This document shows positions 27,605 through 36,389 of a stretch of DNA of 64,000 nucleotides, one piece after another. A model generated the notes under the pieces. The model made no database searches. It worked only from the letters and a program-made list of their open reading frames with translations, and was not told the DNA's origin. Made by a program: the position numbers and the translations under genes. The stretch lies in assembly GCA_044508675.1 (NCBI GenBank), contig JBIQHF010000004.1, positions 179,802 through 243,801 of the forward strand, read 5' to 3'. Position 1 is the stretch's first letter; every line of letters begins with the position of its first letter. Source of the stretch: Raineyella sp044508675. Lineage in GTDB: Bacteria; Actinomycetota; Actinomycetes; Propionibacteriales; Propionibacteriaceae.

Positions 27605-29902
27605 ATGGCGACGACCGGACTCGGACCTGACCGGGTCGAGCAGCTGATCGAAGAGTTGAGCACCGTCGAGAAGATCGGCCAGCTCACCCAGTACTTCTAC
27701 CTGCGGCCGCCCCAGAGTGGGCTGGCCGAGGCGGCCCTGGCCCGTGCTGGCGCCGGGGCGCTGCTGTTCGTCACCGATCCGGCCGAGATCAACCGGCTGC
27801 AGCGGCTGGCGATCGAGGGCAGTCCGCACGGCATTCCCGTCCTGTTCGGTTTCGACGTGATCCACGGGCTGCGGACGATCCTCCCGGTCCCGATCGGGCT
27901 GGCGGCCAGCTGGGACCCGGACCTGGTCGAACGGGCCCAGGCGGTTGCGGCGCGGGAGGCCCGAGCCGTCGGCATCCACTGGGCCTTCGCCCCGATGGTC
28001 GACATCGCCCCCGACCCTCGCTGGGGGCGGATGGTCGAGGGGGCCGGCGAGGACCCGCTGCTCGGCTCGGTGATCGCCGCGGCGCAGGTGCGCGGCCTCC
28101 AGGGCCTACAGCCCGACAACGAGGTGGTCCGCGACGAGGCGGTCCGCGACGCGTCGATCCCCGAGGGCCACGTGCTCGCCGGCGCCAAGCACTTCGTCGG
28201 GTACGGAGCCGCCCGCGGCGGGCGCGACTACGACGAGGTCGACCTGTCCGACCAGCAGTTGCACAACGTGTACCTGCCGCCGTTCCGGGCCGCGATCGAG
28301 GCCGGCGTACGCAACATCATGTGCGCCTACATGGACGTCAACGGGGTCCCAGCCACCGGCAACCACCGCCTGCTGACCGACCTGCTGCGCCACGAACTCG
28401 GGTTCGAGGGCTGGGTCGTCAGCGACGCCGACTCGGTCCGTGACCTGACCACCCACCATGTCGCGGCCGACCTCGCCGACGCCGCGGCGCGGGCGATCGA
28501 GGCGGGGGTCGACATGGAGATGGCGACGCACCAGCCAGCCTTCGACCGACTCACCGACGCGCTTCGGTCCGGACGGATCAGCACCGAGCGGCTCGACGCC
28601 AGTGTCCGTCGCGTGTTGGCGGCCAAGGAGGCGATGGGTCTGTTCGAGGACCCGTACGTCGACGAGGAGGCCGCCCGTACGATCCTGGCCGACCCGACCC
28701 ACCGGGACGTGGCCCGCCGGGCGGCCGAGGCCGGCGCGGTCCTGCTGCGCAACGAGGCCGACCTGTTGCCGTTGGCGCCCGACCGCCTCCACAGCGTCGC
28801 AGTGATCGGCCCGATGGCCGATTCACCGCGCGACACCCTCGGCCCGTGGGTGTTCGACTACGACCTCGACGAGACGGTGACCGTGCTGGCGGGCCTACGG
28901 GACCGGCTCGACGGGCAGGCACAGGTCGACCACGCGCCGGGGATCCCGCTGGACGAGCGCCGGTTCCCGTCGATGTTCGCCGAGATGGGGGAGGACGCCA
29001 CGGGTTCGCCGGCCGATTTCGACACTGCGGCGGAGTTCGACCGGGCCGTACGGACTGCCGAGGCCGCCGACGTGGCGGTCGTGGTGCTGGGGGAGCGCCA
29101 GGACATGATCGGGGAGAACGCCTCGCGCTCGTCCTTGGAACTGCCCGGCAGGCAGCTCACCCTGCTGCAGGCCGTCGTCGCCACCGGGACCCCGACCGTG
29201 CTGGTGCTGTTGAACGCCCGCCCCCTCGACCTTCGCTGGGCGGCCGAGAACGTCCCGGCGATCCTCGAGGCGTGGTACCCGGGCAGCCAGGGCGGGGCCG
29301 CGGTCGCGAACCTCCTGCTCGGCGACGCCACCCCGGCCGGAAAGCTGCCGTTCACCTGGCCGCGGACCGTCGGGCAGGTGCCGATGTCGTACGCGCACAC
29401 CCGATCGCACTCCCCGGACGGCCAGGGCACCCGCTACTGGGACGAGGAGAGCACGCCGCTGTTCCCGTTCGGGTACGGGCTGAGCTACGCCCGATTCGCG
29501 TACGCCAATGCCCGGGTGGAGGGACCCGACGCGACCACTCTCGACGGCTCGCTGACCATCGCGGTCGACGTCACCAACACCTCCGAGCGAGACGGCGTCG
29601 AGGTCGTCCAGCTCTACCTCCACCAGCGCTACGGAGCGTCGTCGCGACCGGTGCGGCTGCTGAAGGGCTTCCGGCGGGTGGCGATCGGCGCCGGCGCCAC
29701 CGAACGGGTGCGGTTCACCGTCGGCCCGCAGGAGCGCCGCTACTGGAGTTCGGCGACAGGCGACTGGACCCTCGATCCGTCGACCTTCGAGGTGTGGGTG
29801 GGGGGCGACTCGGCGGCGACCTTGCGTACCGGGTTCACCGTGGCGCCACCAGGGAATCCGGCAGTGGCCGACCCGTCACGCGGGCGCGCGCCGCGGCGGT
29901 GA
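27605..29902 (+). CDS. Family 3 glycoside hydrolase (beta-glucosidase type)
   Basis: The 765-residue enzyme has the three-part GH3 layout. An N-terminal TIM-barrel-like domain (about 1-320) has the substrate-binding KHFVGYGAARGGRDY and the nucleophile aspartate in GWVVSDADSV near residue 275. An alpha/beta sandwich (about 380-590) has AWYPGSQGGAAVANLLLGD. A C-terminal fibronectin type III-like domain (about 640-750) has VTNTSERDGVEVVQLYL. No signal peptide is seen, so it is probably cytoplasmic and hydrolyses imported oligosaccharides. The ATG at 27605 gives the usual N-terminus; upstream in-frame starts add an atypical Gly/Pro-rich segment. Confidence 0.93.
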   Translation: MATTGLGPDRVEQLIEELSTVEKIGQLTQYFYLRPPQSGLAEAALARAGAGALLFVTDPAEINRLQRLAIEGSPHGIPVLFGFDVIHGLRTILPVPIGLAASWDPDLVERAQAVAAREARAVGIHWAFAPMVDIAPDPRWGRMVEGAGEDPLLGSVIAAAQVRGLQGLQPDNEVVRDEAVRDASIPEGHVLAGAKHFVGYGAARGGRDYDEVDLSDQQLHNVYLPPFRAAIEAGVRNIMCAYMDVNGVPATGNHRLLTDLLRHELGFEGWVVSDADSVRDLTTHHVAADLADAAARAIEAGVDMEMATHQPAFDRLTDALRSGRISTERLDASVRRVLAAKEAMGLFEDPYVDEEAARTILADPTHRDVARRAAEAGAVLLRNEADLLPLAPDRLHSVAVIGPMADSPRDTLGPWVFDYDLDETVTVLAGLRDRLDGQAQVDHAPGIPLDERRFPSMFAEMGEDATGSPADFDTAAEFDRAVRTAEAADVAVVVLGERQDMIGENASRSSLELPGRQLTLLQAVVATGTPTVLVLLNARPLDLRWAAENVPAILEAWYPGSQGGAAVANLLLGDATPAGKLPFTWPRTVGQVPMSYAHTRSHSPDGQGTRYWDEESTPLFPFGYGLSYARFAYANARVEGPDATTLDGSLTIAVDVTNTSERDGVEVVQLYLHQRYGASSRPVRLLKGFRRVAIGAGATERVRFTVGPQERRYWSSATGDWTLDPSTFEVWVGGDSAATLRTGFTVAPPGNPAVADPSRGRAPRR

Positions 29903-29992
29903 CCTGCCAGGTTGCCGCGACCTGCCAGGAGGCGGGCGAAGAGTAGCGCCTCCTGGCCCGAGTGGCACGGTGGATTGGCACAGACATGCGAG

Positions 29993-30025
29993 ATTCAATC
30001 GCCGTTCACTTTCGGGTCATCAGGA
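29993..30025 (+). promoter_or_regulatory. PHO box (three 11-bp direct repeats) before phoX
   Basis: Three adjacent 11-base units (starting ATTCA, GTTCA and GGTCA) match the actinobacterial PhoP direct-repeat consensus G(G/T)TCAYYYR(G/C)G at about 8, 10 and 9 positions. The array ends 13 bases before a -10-like TACTCT (30039-30044), in place of a normal -35 box, as expected of an activated promoter. PhoP would induce the phosphatase under phosphate limitation. Confidence 0.7.
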
Positions 30026-30093
30026 TGGCGTCGCTCGGTACTCTCCGAGCGATTGGGTGCGAGAGGTCCATTTCTTACGAAAGGGGAACATCC

Positions 30094-31563
30094 ATGTCTC
30101 TCTCGCGTCGCGTCTTCCTTGGCGCCTCCGCCACCGCTGGTCTCGTTGCCGCGTCCGGCGGCGTCGCCTTCGGCGCCCCCAAGGGCAACAACCCCGCTTT
30201 TGCGTGGTCCACCGAGCTCTCCAACATCGCCGACAACGGCCAGCTGGCCCTGCCGCGCGGCTACCAGGCCGTCCGCGTCGGCACCATCGGCGTCGAGCCG
30301 CTGCTCGGCGACCGCAACGGCGCCCAGATCGGCGTCACCCCGTCGAACCTCGACGGCACCGGCGCCTTCGACCTGCAGGGCAAGATCCGTCTGGTCCGCA
30401 ACCACGAGTGCCGTGCGGACTCCGACGTCCCGGTTCCGCTGGTGCGCGGCACTGTCTACGACGACGGCATCGCCTCCGGCATGGGCGGCAACACCGTCGT
30501 CGAGACCGACGTCCGCGGCAACTTCCTCCAGCAGTGGGTCGGCCTGTCCGGCACCATCCGCAACTGCGCCGGTGGCCAGACCCCGTGGGACTCCTGGCTG
30601 GCCTGCGAGGAGGACACCACCAAGGCCGGCACCGAGGTCATTCGTGGCGGCAAGAGCTGGGGCACCACCAAGAAGGACCATGGCTACGTGTTCGAGGTCT
30701 TCCCGGACGTCGTCGCCAACCAGATCCCCGAGCCGATCAAGGCGTGGGGCCGTGCGGTGTGGGAGGGTGCGGCCATCGATCCGGACCTGACCAAGGCGTA
30801 CATCACCGAGGACACCTCGCGTGGCCTCTTCTACCGCTGGACCGCTCCGCAGGGCAAGAAGATCGGCCCGGGCATCGCTCGTCAGTTCGGCGAGAACGAT
30901 GGCGTGCTGCAGGGCGCCAAGCTGGTCCGCAACGGCCAGGCCCTGGTGCACTACAGCCAGCTGACCGCTGACGACCTCGGCAAGGCCTACCCGGTCGAGT
31001 GGGTCGACGGTGGCGAGGACCGCCAGGCCCAGGAGAAGGACCTGCGCGACCAGTTCCCCGGCGCCACCCAGCACCGCAAGATCGAGGGCTGCTGGGCCGA
31101 CGACAAGGGCCTGTGGTTCACCCTCTCGTACACCGACCAGGATGAGGTCGACAAGTACAAGGCCAGCCACGGCGTCGACCTGACGACCGACTGGGGCATG
31201 ATCATGTACTACGACTTCAAGCGCCAGACCCTGACGCTGAAGGAGTACTGGCCGGCCGGCAACGCCCTGGGCGGGATCGTCCCGGGCGGCGCGACCGAGT
31301 CGATCAAGCAGTTCCACGGTCCGGACAACATCGCCGTCGCCCCGTTCGGTGGCGTGCTGATCGCCGAGGACGGCGACAACCCGTGCAGCCTGATCGCCTT
31401 CACCGAGCGCCGCGGCAGCGTGGAGTTCGCCCGTGACATCGCCGACCGTGGCGAGTGGGCCGGCCAGGCCTACGCCCGCAAGGGCCAGGTGCTGTTCGCC
31501 TCCGTGCAGGGTGACTGCACCTACGCGATCACCGGCCCGCACGCCCGCTTCTTCAAGATCTGA
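30094..31563 (+). CDS. phoX: PhoX-family (DUF839) secreted phosphatase
   Basis: The 489-residue protein has a Tat signal peptide (SRRVFLGASATAGLVAASGG, cleavage near FGA) and is exported folded. The mature part shows the PhoX/DUF839 pattern: VRNHECRADS near residue 105, GTIRNCAGGQTPWDSWLACEED near 165, EDTSRGLFYRW near 245, and the late GPDNIAVAPFGGVLIAEDG near 410. These supply metal ligands in characterised PhoX enzymes, which bind Ca and Fe. It hydrolyses phosphate esters outside the cell. The codon bias is very strong (almost exclusively C/G-ending optimal codons), suggesting high expression. A PHO box precedes it and a strong terminator follows. Confidence 0.92.
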   Translation: MSLSRRVFLGASATAGLVAASGGVAFGAPKGNNPAFAWSTELSNIADNGQLALPRGYQAVRVGTIGVEPLLGDRNGAQIGVTPSNLDGTGAFDLQGKIRLVRNHECRADSDVPVPLVRGTVYDDGIASGMGGNTVVETDVRGNFLQQWVGLSGTIRNCAGGQTPWDSWLACEEDTTKAGTEVIRGGKSWGTTKKDHGYVFEVFPDVVANQIPEPIKAWGRAVWEGAAIDPDLTKAYITEDTSRGLFYRWTAPQGKKIGPGIARQFGENDGVLQGAKLVRNGQALVHYSQLTADDLGKAYPVEWVDGGEDRQAQEKDLRDQFPGATQHRKIEGCWADDKGLWFTLSYTDQDEVDKYKASHGVDLTTDWGMIMYYDFKRQTLTLKEYWPAGNALGGIVPGGATESIKQFHGPDNIAVAPFGGVLIAEDGDNPCSLIAFTERRGSVEFARDIADRGEWAGQAYARKGQVLFASVQGDCTYAITGPHARFFKI

Positions 31564-31597
31564 GCCACTGGCCCGATCTGAACGCGAGCACACGAAG

Positions 31598-31652
31598 CCG
31601 GACGCCCGGTGCCACCTGGCCCCTCGAGGGCCGGGCGGCACCGGGCGTCCGG
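31598..31652 (+). terminator. Strong intrinsic terminator after phoX
   Basis: A perfect 16-bp stem (CCGGACGCCCGGTGCC with its complement) encloses a 23-base loop and lies about 35 bases after the phoX stop. It also sits just past the stop of the convergent permease gene and can act in both directions. Confidence 0.8.
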
Positions 31653-31673
31653 CGTTCCCGGATCGTCAGGGAG

Positions 31674-33149
31674 TCAGTCGTTGCGGCGCTGCTGGTCGGC
31701 GAGCACGCGCCGCTGCAGCGGGTGGCAGACGGTCAGCGCCGCGACGGTCAGCAGCAGGCCGGCCACCAGCACGATGCCCATCACCCACACGCCCTGGGTG
31801 TTGTCGAAGCCGTACGACGTGGCCATCTGGTGCATGGGTAATGCCATCAGCACGCCGAGTCCGGCCCCCAGCACGGTGGACAGCACTAGCGGTCCGAGCG
31901 TCTCCAGCCACATCACGCCCAGGCCGTACGAGTCCCGGGCGCCCATCCGGTGCAGCGCCACCGACTGCTCGGCCCGCTCGAACACCGCCGAGGCCTGGGT
32001 GATCATCAGCGAGGTGGCGGTCAGCACGAACCCGACTGCGAGCACGATGATCGCGCCCTGGGTGAAGTCCCATTGGGTGGCGGTGCGGAAGGTCTTGCCG
32101 GCCTCGCCGGCGCTCTCGCTGTTGATCGCCACCGGCATCAGCGCGATGTACCCACCGATCAGGGCCATCAGCCCCATGCCGGCGACCCGCTGCCAGGCCG
32201 CCTTCGGATTGGCCTGGATCCGTCGGGCCGCCCACATGGTCGACGGGTGTGGCCAGCGCGCGACGATCCGGCTCTCCTGCTGCAGGAACCATGGCCCGAC
32301 CAGGTTCAGCCCCCCGACCATGATGACCATGATCGTGACCAGCACGGCCCACCCGGTCATGTCGCCACCGAGGCTGAGTACTCCGATCGCGACGTTCCCG
32401 ACGACCAGGGCCACCACGAAGGCGAGCAGCCGCCACACCTTGAGCGCCGGGCCGTTCGTCCGTCGCGCCACGCCCAGTGGGGAGATCCAGACCTGCTGCA
32501 GGCTCCACCAGGCGGAGGCCAGACCGAGCAGCACCACGCCGGCGCACAGCCCGAGCAGGCCCCACCAGGGCAGCAGCATCTCGGCCACGCTCAGGTGCTC
32601 GCCGATGAACGTCATGTTCTCCCACAGCGGCAGGGTGACCAGGTAGACCACCAGGCCGACCACGGTGCCGCCGGTGGCCTGCAGCACGGTGTCTGTCAGC
32701 GACATCCGGGTGACGTCGCCCGAGGACAGGCCGATCAGGCGCAGCGCAGACAGCCGGCGTTCCCGTCCGCGGGCGCCGAGGGTGGCGGCGGAGGCGGCGA
32801 GCGAGACCATCGAGGGCACCACCAGGGCGCAGGCGATCAGCGCGAAGACGAAGTACAGGCTGAGCACGCTCTCGAACGTCGGGTCGATGGCGATCATCTC
32901 GGCGGCGATGCCCCTTGGGTGCTGCCAGCGGTTCCAGAACATCCAGGTGCCCCCGGCCACGGTCAGCGCCAGCGCCGACGACACCGCGTACGCCACGACG
33001 GAGGCAAGCGAGAGCAGTGTCTCGCCCTGGCGGGCGGCGAACCGGGCCCGGGTCATCCGCAGCGCGGTCGAGGCGAGCAGGCCCGCCGGCGGTGCAACCG
33101 GCCGGCTCCCACGGGTCGTACGGCTGGGGCGCGCCAGGTCGGTGCTCAT
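31674..33149 (-). CDS. FtsX-like ABC transporter permease
   Basis: The 491-residue membrane protein has roughly ten hydrophobic segments. The first long one is near residue 45, followed by FtsX/MacB-type helices in two halves (for example AGVVLLGLASAWWSL, GVVLVAGLLLTVAALTV). The cytoplasmic loop GRERRLSALRLIGLSSGDVTRM is the signature of FtsX-like permeases. With the ATPase encoded upstream (ATGA overlap) it forms an exporter or mechanotransmission complex. The transported molecule is unknown. Divergent two-component genes suggest an envelope-stress or antimicrobial-peptide response, by analogy with similar clusters. Confidence 0.85.
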   Translation of the reverse strand: MSTDLARPSRTTRGSRPVAPPAGLLASTALRMTRARFAARQGETLLSLASVVAYAVSSALALTVAGGTWMFWNRWQHPRGIAAEMIAIDPTFESVLSLYFVFALIACALVVPSMVSLAASAATLGARGRERRLSALRLIGLSSGDVTRMSLTDTVLQATGGTVVGLVVYLVTLPLWENMTFIGEHLSVAEMLLPWWGLLGLCAGVVLLGLASAWWSLQQVWISPLGVARRTNGPALKVWRLLAFVVALVVGNVAIGVLSLGGDMTGWAVLVTIMVIMVGGLNLVGPWFLQQESRIVARWPHPSTMWAARRIQANPKAAWQRVAGMGLMALIGGYIALMPVAINSESAGEAGKTFRTATQWDFTQGAIIVLAVGFVLTATSLMITQASAVFERAEQSVALHRMGARDSYGLGVMWLETLGPLVLSTVLGAGLGVLMALPMHQMATSYGFDNTQGVWVMGIVLVAGLLLTVAALTVCHPLQRRVLADQQRRND

Positions 33150-33913
33150 CGGGCCACGTCCGTCCCGGGCCCCTCGTCGAGGCGACGGTCGGTGTGTACC
33201 AGGCCGTCGCGGATCTCCACCAGCCGGGAGCACCAGCGGGCGACGTTGATGTCGTGGGTGACCAGCACCAGGGAGGCGCCGGAGACCTGTGCGGTGGTGG
33301 TGAGGAGTTGGATGATCTCGTGGCCGGTCGCCTGGTCCAGCGATCCGCTGGGTTCGTCGGCGAACACCACCTTCGCCTTGCCGACCAGTGCGCGGGCGAT
33401 GGCGACGCGCTGGGCCTGGCCGCCGGACATCTCGCCGGGACGGCGGTGGCGCAGGTCGGCCAGTCCGACCCGGTCGAGCATCTCGTCGGCCAGCCGCAGC
33501 GACGGGCCGCGACCGGTGCCGGTCAGCATCAGCGGTAGGGCGACGTTCTCCCGGGCCGGCAGCTCGGGGATCAGTTGCCCGTCCTGGAACACGAATCCGA
33601 ACTCGGTCAGCCGTACGTGGGAGCGTTCCTTGTCGTTGAGGGTCGACAGGTGCTGGCCCTCGAACTCGACGGTGCCGTCATCGGGCACCAGCACCCCCGA
33701 CAGGCAGTGCAGCAGGGTGGACTTGCCGGAGCCGGAGGGGCCCATGATCGCGACGGACTCCCCGGCCGCGATCTGCAGGCTGATCCCGGCCAGTGCCCGG
33801 ACCTGGCGAAAGTTCTTGGTGATGTCGTGGGTGGCCAGCCGGGTGGCGGGCGGACGGGCGGGCGGTGTGCGGGTGCCGTGGACTTCCGGGCTGGAGAGAC
33901 TGGTGCTGTTCAT
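33146..33913 (-). CDS. ABC transporter ATP-binding protein (MacB/LolD type)
   Basis: The 255-residue ATPase has Walker A GPSGSGKSTLL (about residues 60-70), the Q-loop FVFQDGQLIPEL, the signature MSGGQAQRVAIARAL, Walker B VVFADEPSGSLD and the H-loop LVTHD. The ADEPSGSLD form is typical of ATPases that pair with FtsX-like permeases. The ATG at 33913 follows AGGA; longer in-frame extensions would overlap the divergent histidine kinase gene. It is the first gene of a two-gene operon with the permease. Confidence 0.92.
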   Translation of the reverse strand: MNSTSLSSPEVHGTRTPPARPPATRLATHDITKNFRQVRALAGISLQIAAGESVAIMGPSGSGKSTLLHCLSGVLVPDDGTVEFEGQHLSTLNDKERSHVRLTEFGFVFQDGQLIPELPARENVALPLMLTGTGRGPSLRLADEMLDRVGLADLRHRRPGEMSGGQAQRVAIARALVGKAKVVFADEPSGSLDQATGHEIIQLLTTTAQVSGASLVLVTHDINVARWCSRLVEIRDGLVHTDRRLDEGPGTDVAR

Positions 33914-34028
33914 GTTCCTATTCCATGGTCGATCGGCGTTCCGCAACACAGCCCCACCTTGCCACTCGGGGTAGTGCTGGCACGACCTTTCGGCCCCGAT
34001 CGGCGAGGGTTGGGCTACGTTGGAGGCC

Positions 34029-34739
34029 ATGCGACGTCGACGCCGGGCCACCGCCTCCCACGAGGACCGGGCCGCCCGGACGATCGCCGAACTCACCGCC
34101 TCCCGCCGGGTCATCGTCGACGCGTACGAGGTGGAGCGGCGCCGGATCGAGCACGACCTGCACGACGGGACCCAGCAGTACCTGGTCGCTGCGGCGATGA
34201 AGCTCGGCGAGGCACAGCTGTCGCCAGCCGTGGCGGACGATCCGGTGCTAGCCCGGCTGCTGGCCGAGGCGCAGCAGGCGGTCGGGGCCGGACTCGACGC
34301 GCTGCGCGCCACGGTGCGCGGCATCCATCCGCAGATCCTGGTGGAGCAGGGCCTGGCCGCGGCGCTCGGCGACGTGGCGGCCGCGGCGGCCGGGGACGTC
34401 CGCATCGTCTGTCCGCACCCGCTGCCCCGGCTGCCCGAGGGCGTGCTGGCCGCGGCCTACTTCTTCGCCTGCGAGGCGATCGCGAACGCCGCGAAGCACG
34501 CCCCCGGCGCCGGCGTGACGGTGCTGTTGTCCACCGATGACAACCTGCGGGTGTCCGTGGTCGACACCGGCCCGGGCGGGGCGCGGATCCTCGACGGGCA
34601 CGGCTTGGCGGGGATGCGCGAACGGCTGGCGGCGTTCGGGGGGTCGATGACGATCTCCAGCCCGCCGGGCGGGCCGACCCAGGTGCTCGCCTCGGTGCCG
34701 TTGCTGCTGCACCGCGGGGAGACCGGGGTGGTCGTATGA
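34029..34739 (+). CDS. Sensor histidine kinase, NarL-type, no membrane domain
   Basis: The 236-residue cytoplasmic kinase contains only a HisKA_3 dimerisation domain and an HATPase_c domain. In the first, RRRIEHDLHDGTQQ places the phospho-accepting His at about residue 42. The second shows the N-box-like ACEAIANAAKHAPG, DTGPGG and GHGLAGMRERLAAFGG. There is no input domain, so the signal may come from an interacting membrane protein, plausibly the divergently encoded ABC exporter. TACGTT lies seven bases before the ATG with no usable Shine-Dalgarno spacing, suggesting a leaderless mRNA. The gene overlaps the response regulator gene (ATGA). Confidence 0.9.
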   Translation: MRRRRRATASHEDRAARTIAELTASRRVIVDAYEVERRRIEHDLHDGTQQYLVAAAMKLGEAQLSPAVADDPVLARLLAEAQQAVGAGLDALRATVRGIHPQILVEQGLAAALGDVAAAAAGDVRIVCPHPLPRLPEGVLAAAYFFACEAIANAAKHAPGAGVTVLLSTDDNLRVSVVDTGPGGARILDGHGLAGMRERLAAFGGSMTISSPPGGPTQVLASVPLLLHRGETGVVV

Positions 34740-35428
34740 CGGACGGACCAGGCCCGACCGTGCTGCTGGCCGACGACGCCGCGCTGGTCCGGGAGGGCAT
34801 GGCGGGGCTGCTGGAACGCCAGGGCTTCCGGGTCGTCGGCCAGGAGTCCCGCGCCGACGCGCTCCGGCAGACCGTGGACCGGCTCGCCGCGGACGGGCAG
34901 CTGCCCGACATCCTGGTCACCGACGTACGGATGCCGCCGACGATGACCAACGACGGACTGCTGGCGGCCCTGGCGATCCGAGCCGCCCACCCGCAGCTGT
35001 CGGTGATGGTGCTCAGCCAGTACGTGGCGCCCACGTACGCCCAGCAGCTGTTCGGGTTGCCGTCCGGTGACGGGACCGGCGGGTCCGGCTACCTGCTGAA
35101 GGACCGGGTGGCCCGGGTGGCGGATTTTGTCGGGGCGCTGCGCGTGGTGGCCGCCGGTGGTGTGGTGGTCGACCCGGAGGTCGCCCGGGCGATGCTGCGC
35201 TCGCGACGCTCGGGCCTGGGGGACCTGACGCCACGGGAGCACGAGGTGCTCGAGTTGATGGCGCGGGGGTTGTCCAACACCCAGATCGCCGAGGAGCTGG
35301 TGCTGTCCGGGGCCGCGGTGGCCAAGCACGTGTCGAACATCTTCGCCAAGCTCGGCCTGGAGCCGGGGGAGGAGAACCGTCGGGTCCGGGCGATCCTGGC
35401 GTTCCTGGGCGGACAGGGGATAGCGTGA
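34736..35428 (+). CDS. Response regulator, NarL/FixJ family
   Basis: The 230-residue protein has a receiver domain (about 8-135) with acidic residues at ADDAAL and the phospho-acceptor Asp in LVTDVRMPP (near residue 63). A LuxR-type HTH domain (about 160-220) has LTPREHEVLELMARGLSNTQIAEEL and VAKHVSNIFAKLGL. It is the partner of the kinase encoded immediately upstream, with overlapping genes. The pair most likely controls the divergent ABC exporter operon. Confidence 0.93.
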   Translation: MTDGPGPTVLLADDAALVREGMAGLLERQGFRVVGQESRADALRQTVDRLAADGQLPDILVTDVRMPPTMTNDGLLAALAIRAAHPQLSVMVLSQYVAPTYAQQLFGLPSGDGTGGSGYLLKDRVARVADFVGALRVVAAGGVVVDPEVARAMLRSRRSGLGDLTPREHEVLELMARGLSNTQIAEELVLSGAAVAKHVSNIFAKLGLEPGEENRRVRAILAFLGGQGIA

Positions 35429-35512
35429 CGCCATCGCGCTGCCGTCGCCGAGCGCCCGGGGGTCGGGGATCCTCTGCGGCGCATCCACGGAATCGCGGCG
35501 GATCCTGTGACG

Positions 35513-36100
35513 TCATCGTCCCCTGCCGCCCCGAGACCGGGGTCGGGTACGGCGCGCCCCCGGCGACTCACCGTGGAGGTGACGGGCTCCGAGGGCCACG
35601 AGCGCCACCGTGGCGCCCGCGTACGTCACGGCCAGGATGACCGTCGCCACCTGGAACAGTGCCAACGGCGGGCCCGACAGCGCCGGGGGAGTGGGGACCG
35701 GACCCGTCTCGCCGGCCAGGACCACGACCAGGACGATGGTCAGCGCCACGGCGGCCAGCATCAGGCCGGTGGCGATGAGCACGTGCCGGCGGGACCGGCG
35801 CGCGTCCCGGAGAGCAGCGACCAGCAGTGCGGCTCCGAGCAGGCCCAGCGGGGAGGCGTACAACGGGACCGACCACACGATCACCAGCATGTTCTCGATC
35901 CCGCCCAGCAAGGGCGAGTAGACCGCGGCCAGTCCCGCGCCGATGCCGACCAGGATCGGCAGCCCGGCCAGGAGGGTGCCGAACCAGGTCAGGCGGCGTT
36001 GGGTGCGTACGGAGCGTACGTGGCTGGGAGAAGGGGTGATCACGGGAGACATGGGCAGGCACAGTCCCGATGGGTCGAGGGATTTGCTCAGTCCCGCCAT
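35513..36100 (-). CDS. Four-helix membrane protein of unknown function
   Basis: This 195-residue protein has four hydrophobic segments at about 40-60, 70-95, 105-130 and 145-170, and a basic C-terminal tail rich in Arg and Gly. I do not recognise a family. An alternative start 16 codons later (MSPVITPSPS, at 36052) fits the first helix better. Neither start has a strong ribosome-binding site. It converges with the response regulator gene and lies divergent to the PadR gene, with a dispersed repeat in between. Confidence 0.6.
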   Translation of the reverse strand: MAGLSKSLDPSGLCLPMSPVITPSPSHVRSVRTQRRLTWFGTLLAGLPILVGIGAGLAAVYSPLLGGIENMLVIVWSVPLYASPLGLLGAALLVAALRDARRSRRHVLIATGLMLAAVALTIVLVVVLAGETGPVPTPPALSGPPLALFQVATVILAVTYAGATVALVALGARHLHGESPGARRTRPRSRGGRGR

Positions 36101-36194
36101 TGTCCATCGGACGGGTTGCCAATCGGTAGGGTCCGGACGGGATGCGGCCCCGCCGGCCCGTGGCGCCTCCGCAGGGCTGGGGCTGCCTCCCCGA

Positions 36195-36246
36195 GGTAGA
36201 AGTCATCTGACCGAACTCGGAAAGGTTCCTTCTACCAAAAGTGGGG
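36195..36246. repeat. Dispersed imperfect palindrome, copy A
   Basis: GGTAGAAG at the left end pairs with CTTCTACC at the right end across about 26 bases containing CCGAACTCGG. GTGGGG follows four bases later. The same architecture occurs at 60947-61000 and, degenerate, at 17582-17631. It lies in a 290-bp gap before the PadR gene. Confidence 0.6.
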
Positions 36247-36272
36247 CGTTCTGGGTGCTTGCCCTCGGGAGC

Positions 36273-36378
36273 TACGCTTGGATCACAACAGGTCGCGATA
36301 TGTCGCGATGCGGAACCAAGGAACGACCGGCGACGACCGGCGACGACCGGCGACGACCAGAACGACCAGCGACGACCA
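36273..36378 (+). promoter_or_regulatory. PadR-gene promoter, operator-like repeat and 10-bp tandem array
   Basis: TACGCT (36273-36278) is a candidate -10. At 36293-36308 two TCGCGA hexamers flank TATG, similar to the inverted repeats bound by autoregulating PadR proteins. At 36322-36378 the leader holds about six near-identical units of CGACGACCGG, ending just before the ribosome-binding site. The function of the tandem array is unknown. Confidence 0.5.
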
Positions 36379-36389
36379 AAGGGGACGTC

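Noticed and set aside
31674..34739. ABC exporter plus two-component genes as a complete BceABRS-type bacitracin module
   Set aside because: The kinase has no membrane domain and is of the NarL type rather than the BceS type, and the permease is only half the length and lacks the large extracellular loop of BceB.
36195..36246. Resemblance of the CCGAACTCGG part of the dispersed repeat to loop C of 5S rRNA
   Set aside because: Only about 15 bases agree, the flanking helices of 5S rRNA are absent, and no 16S/23S genes are nearby.
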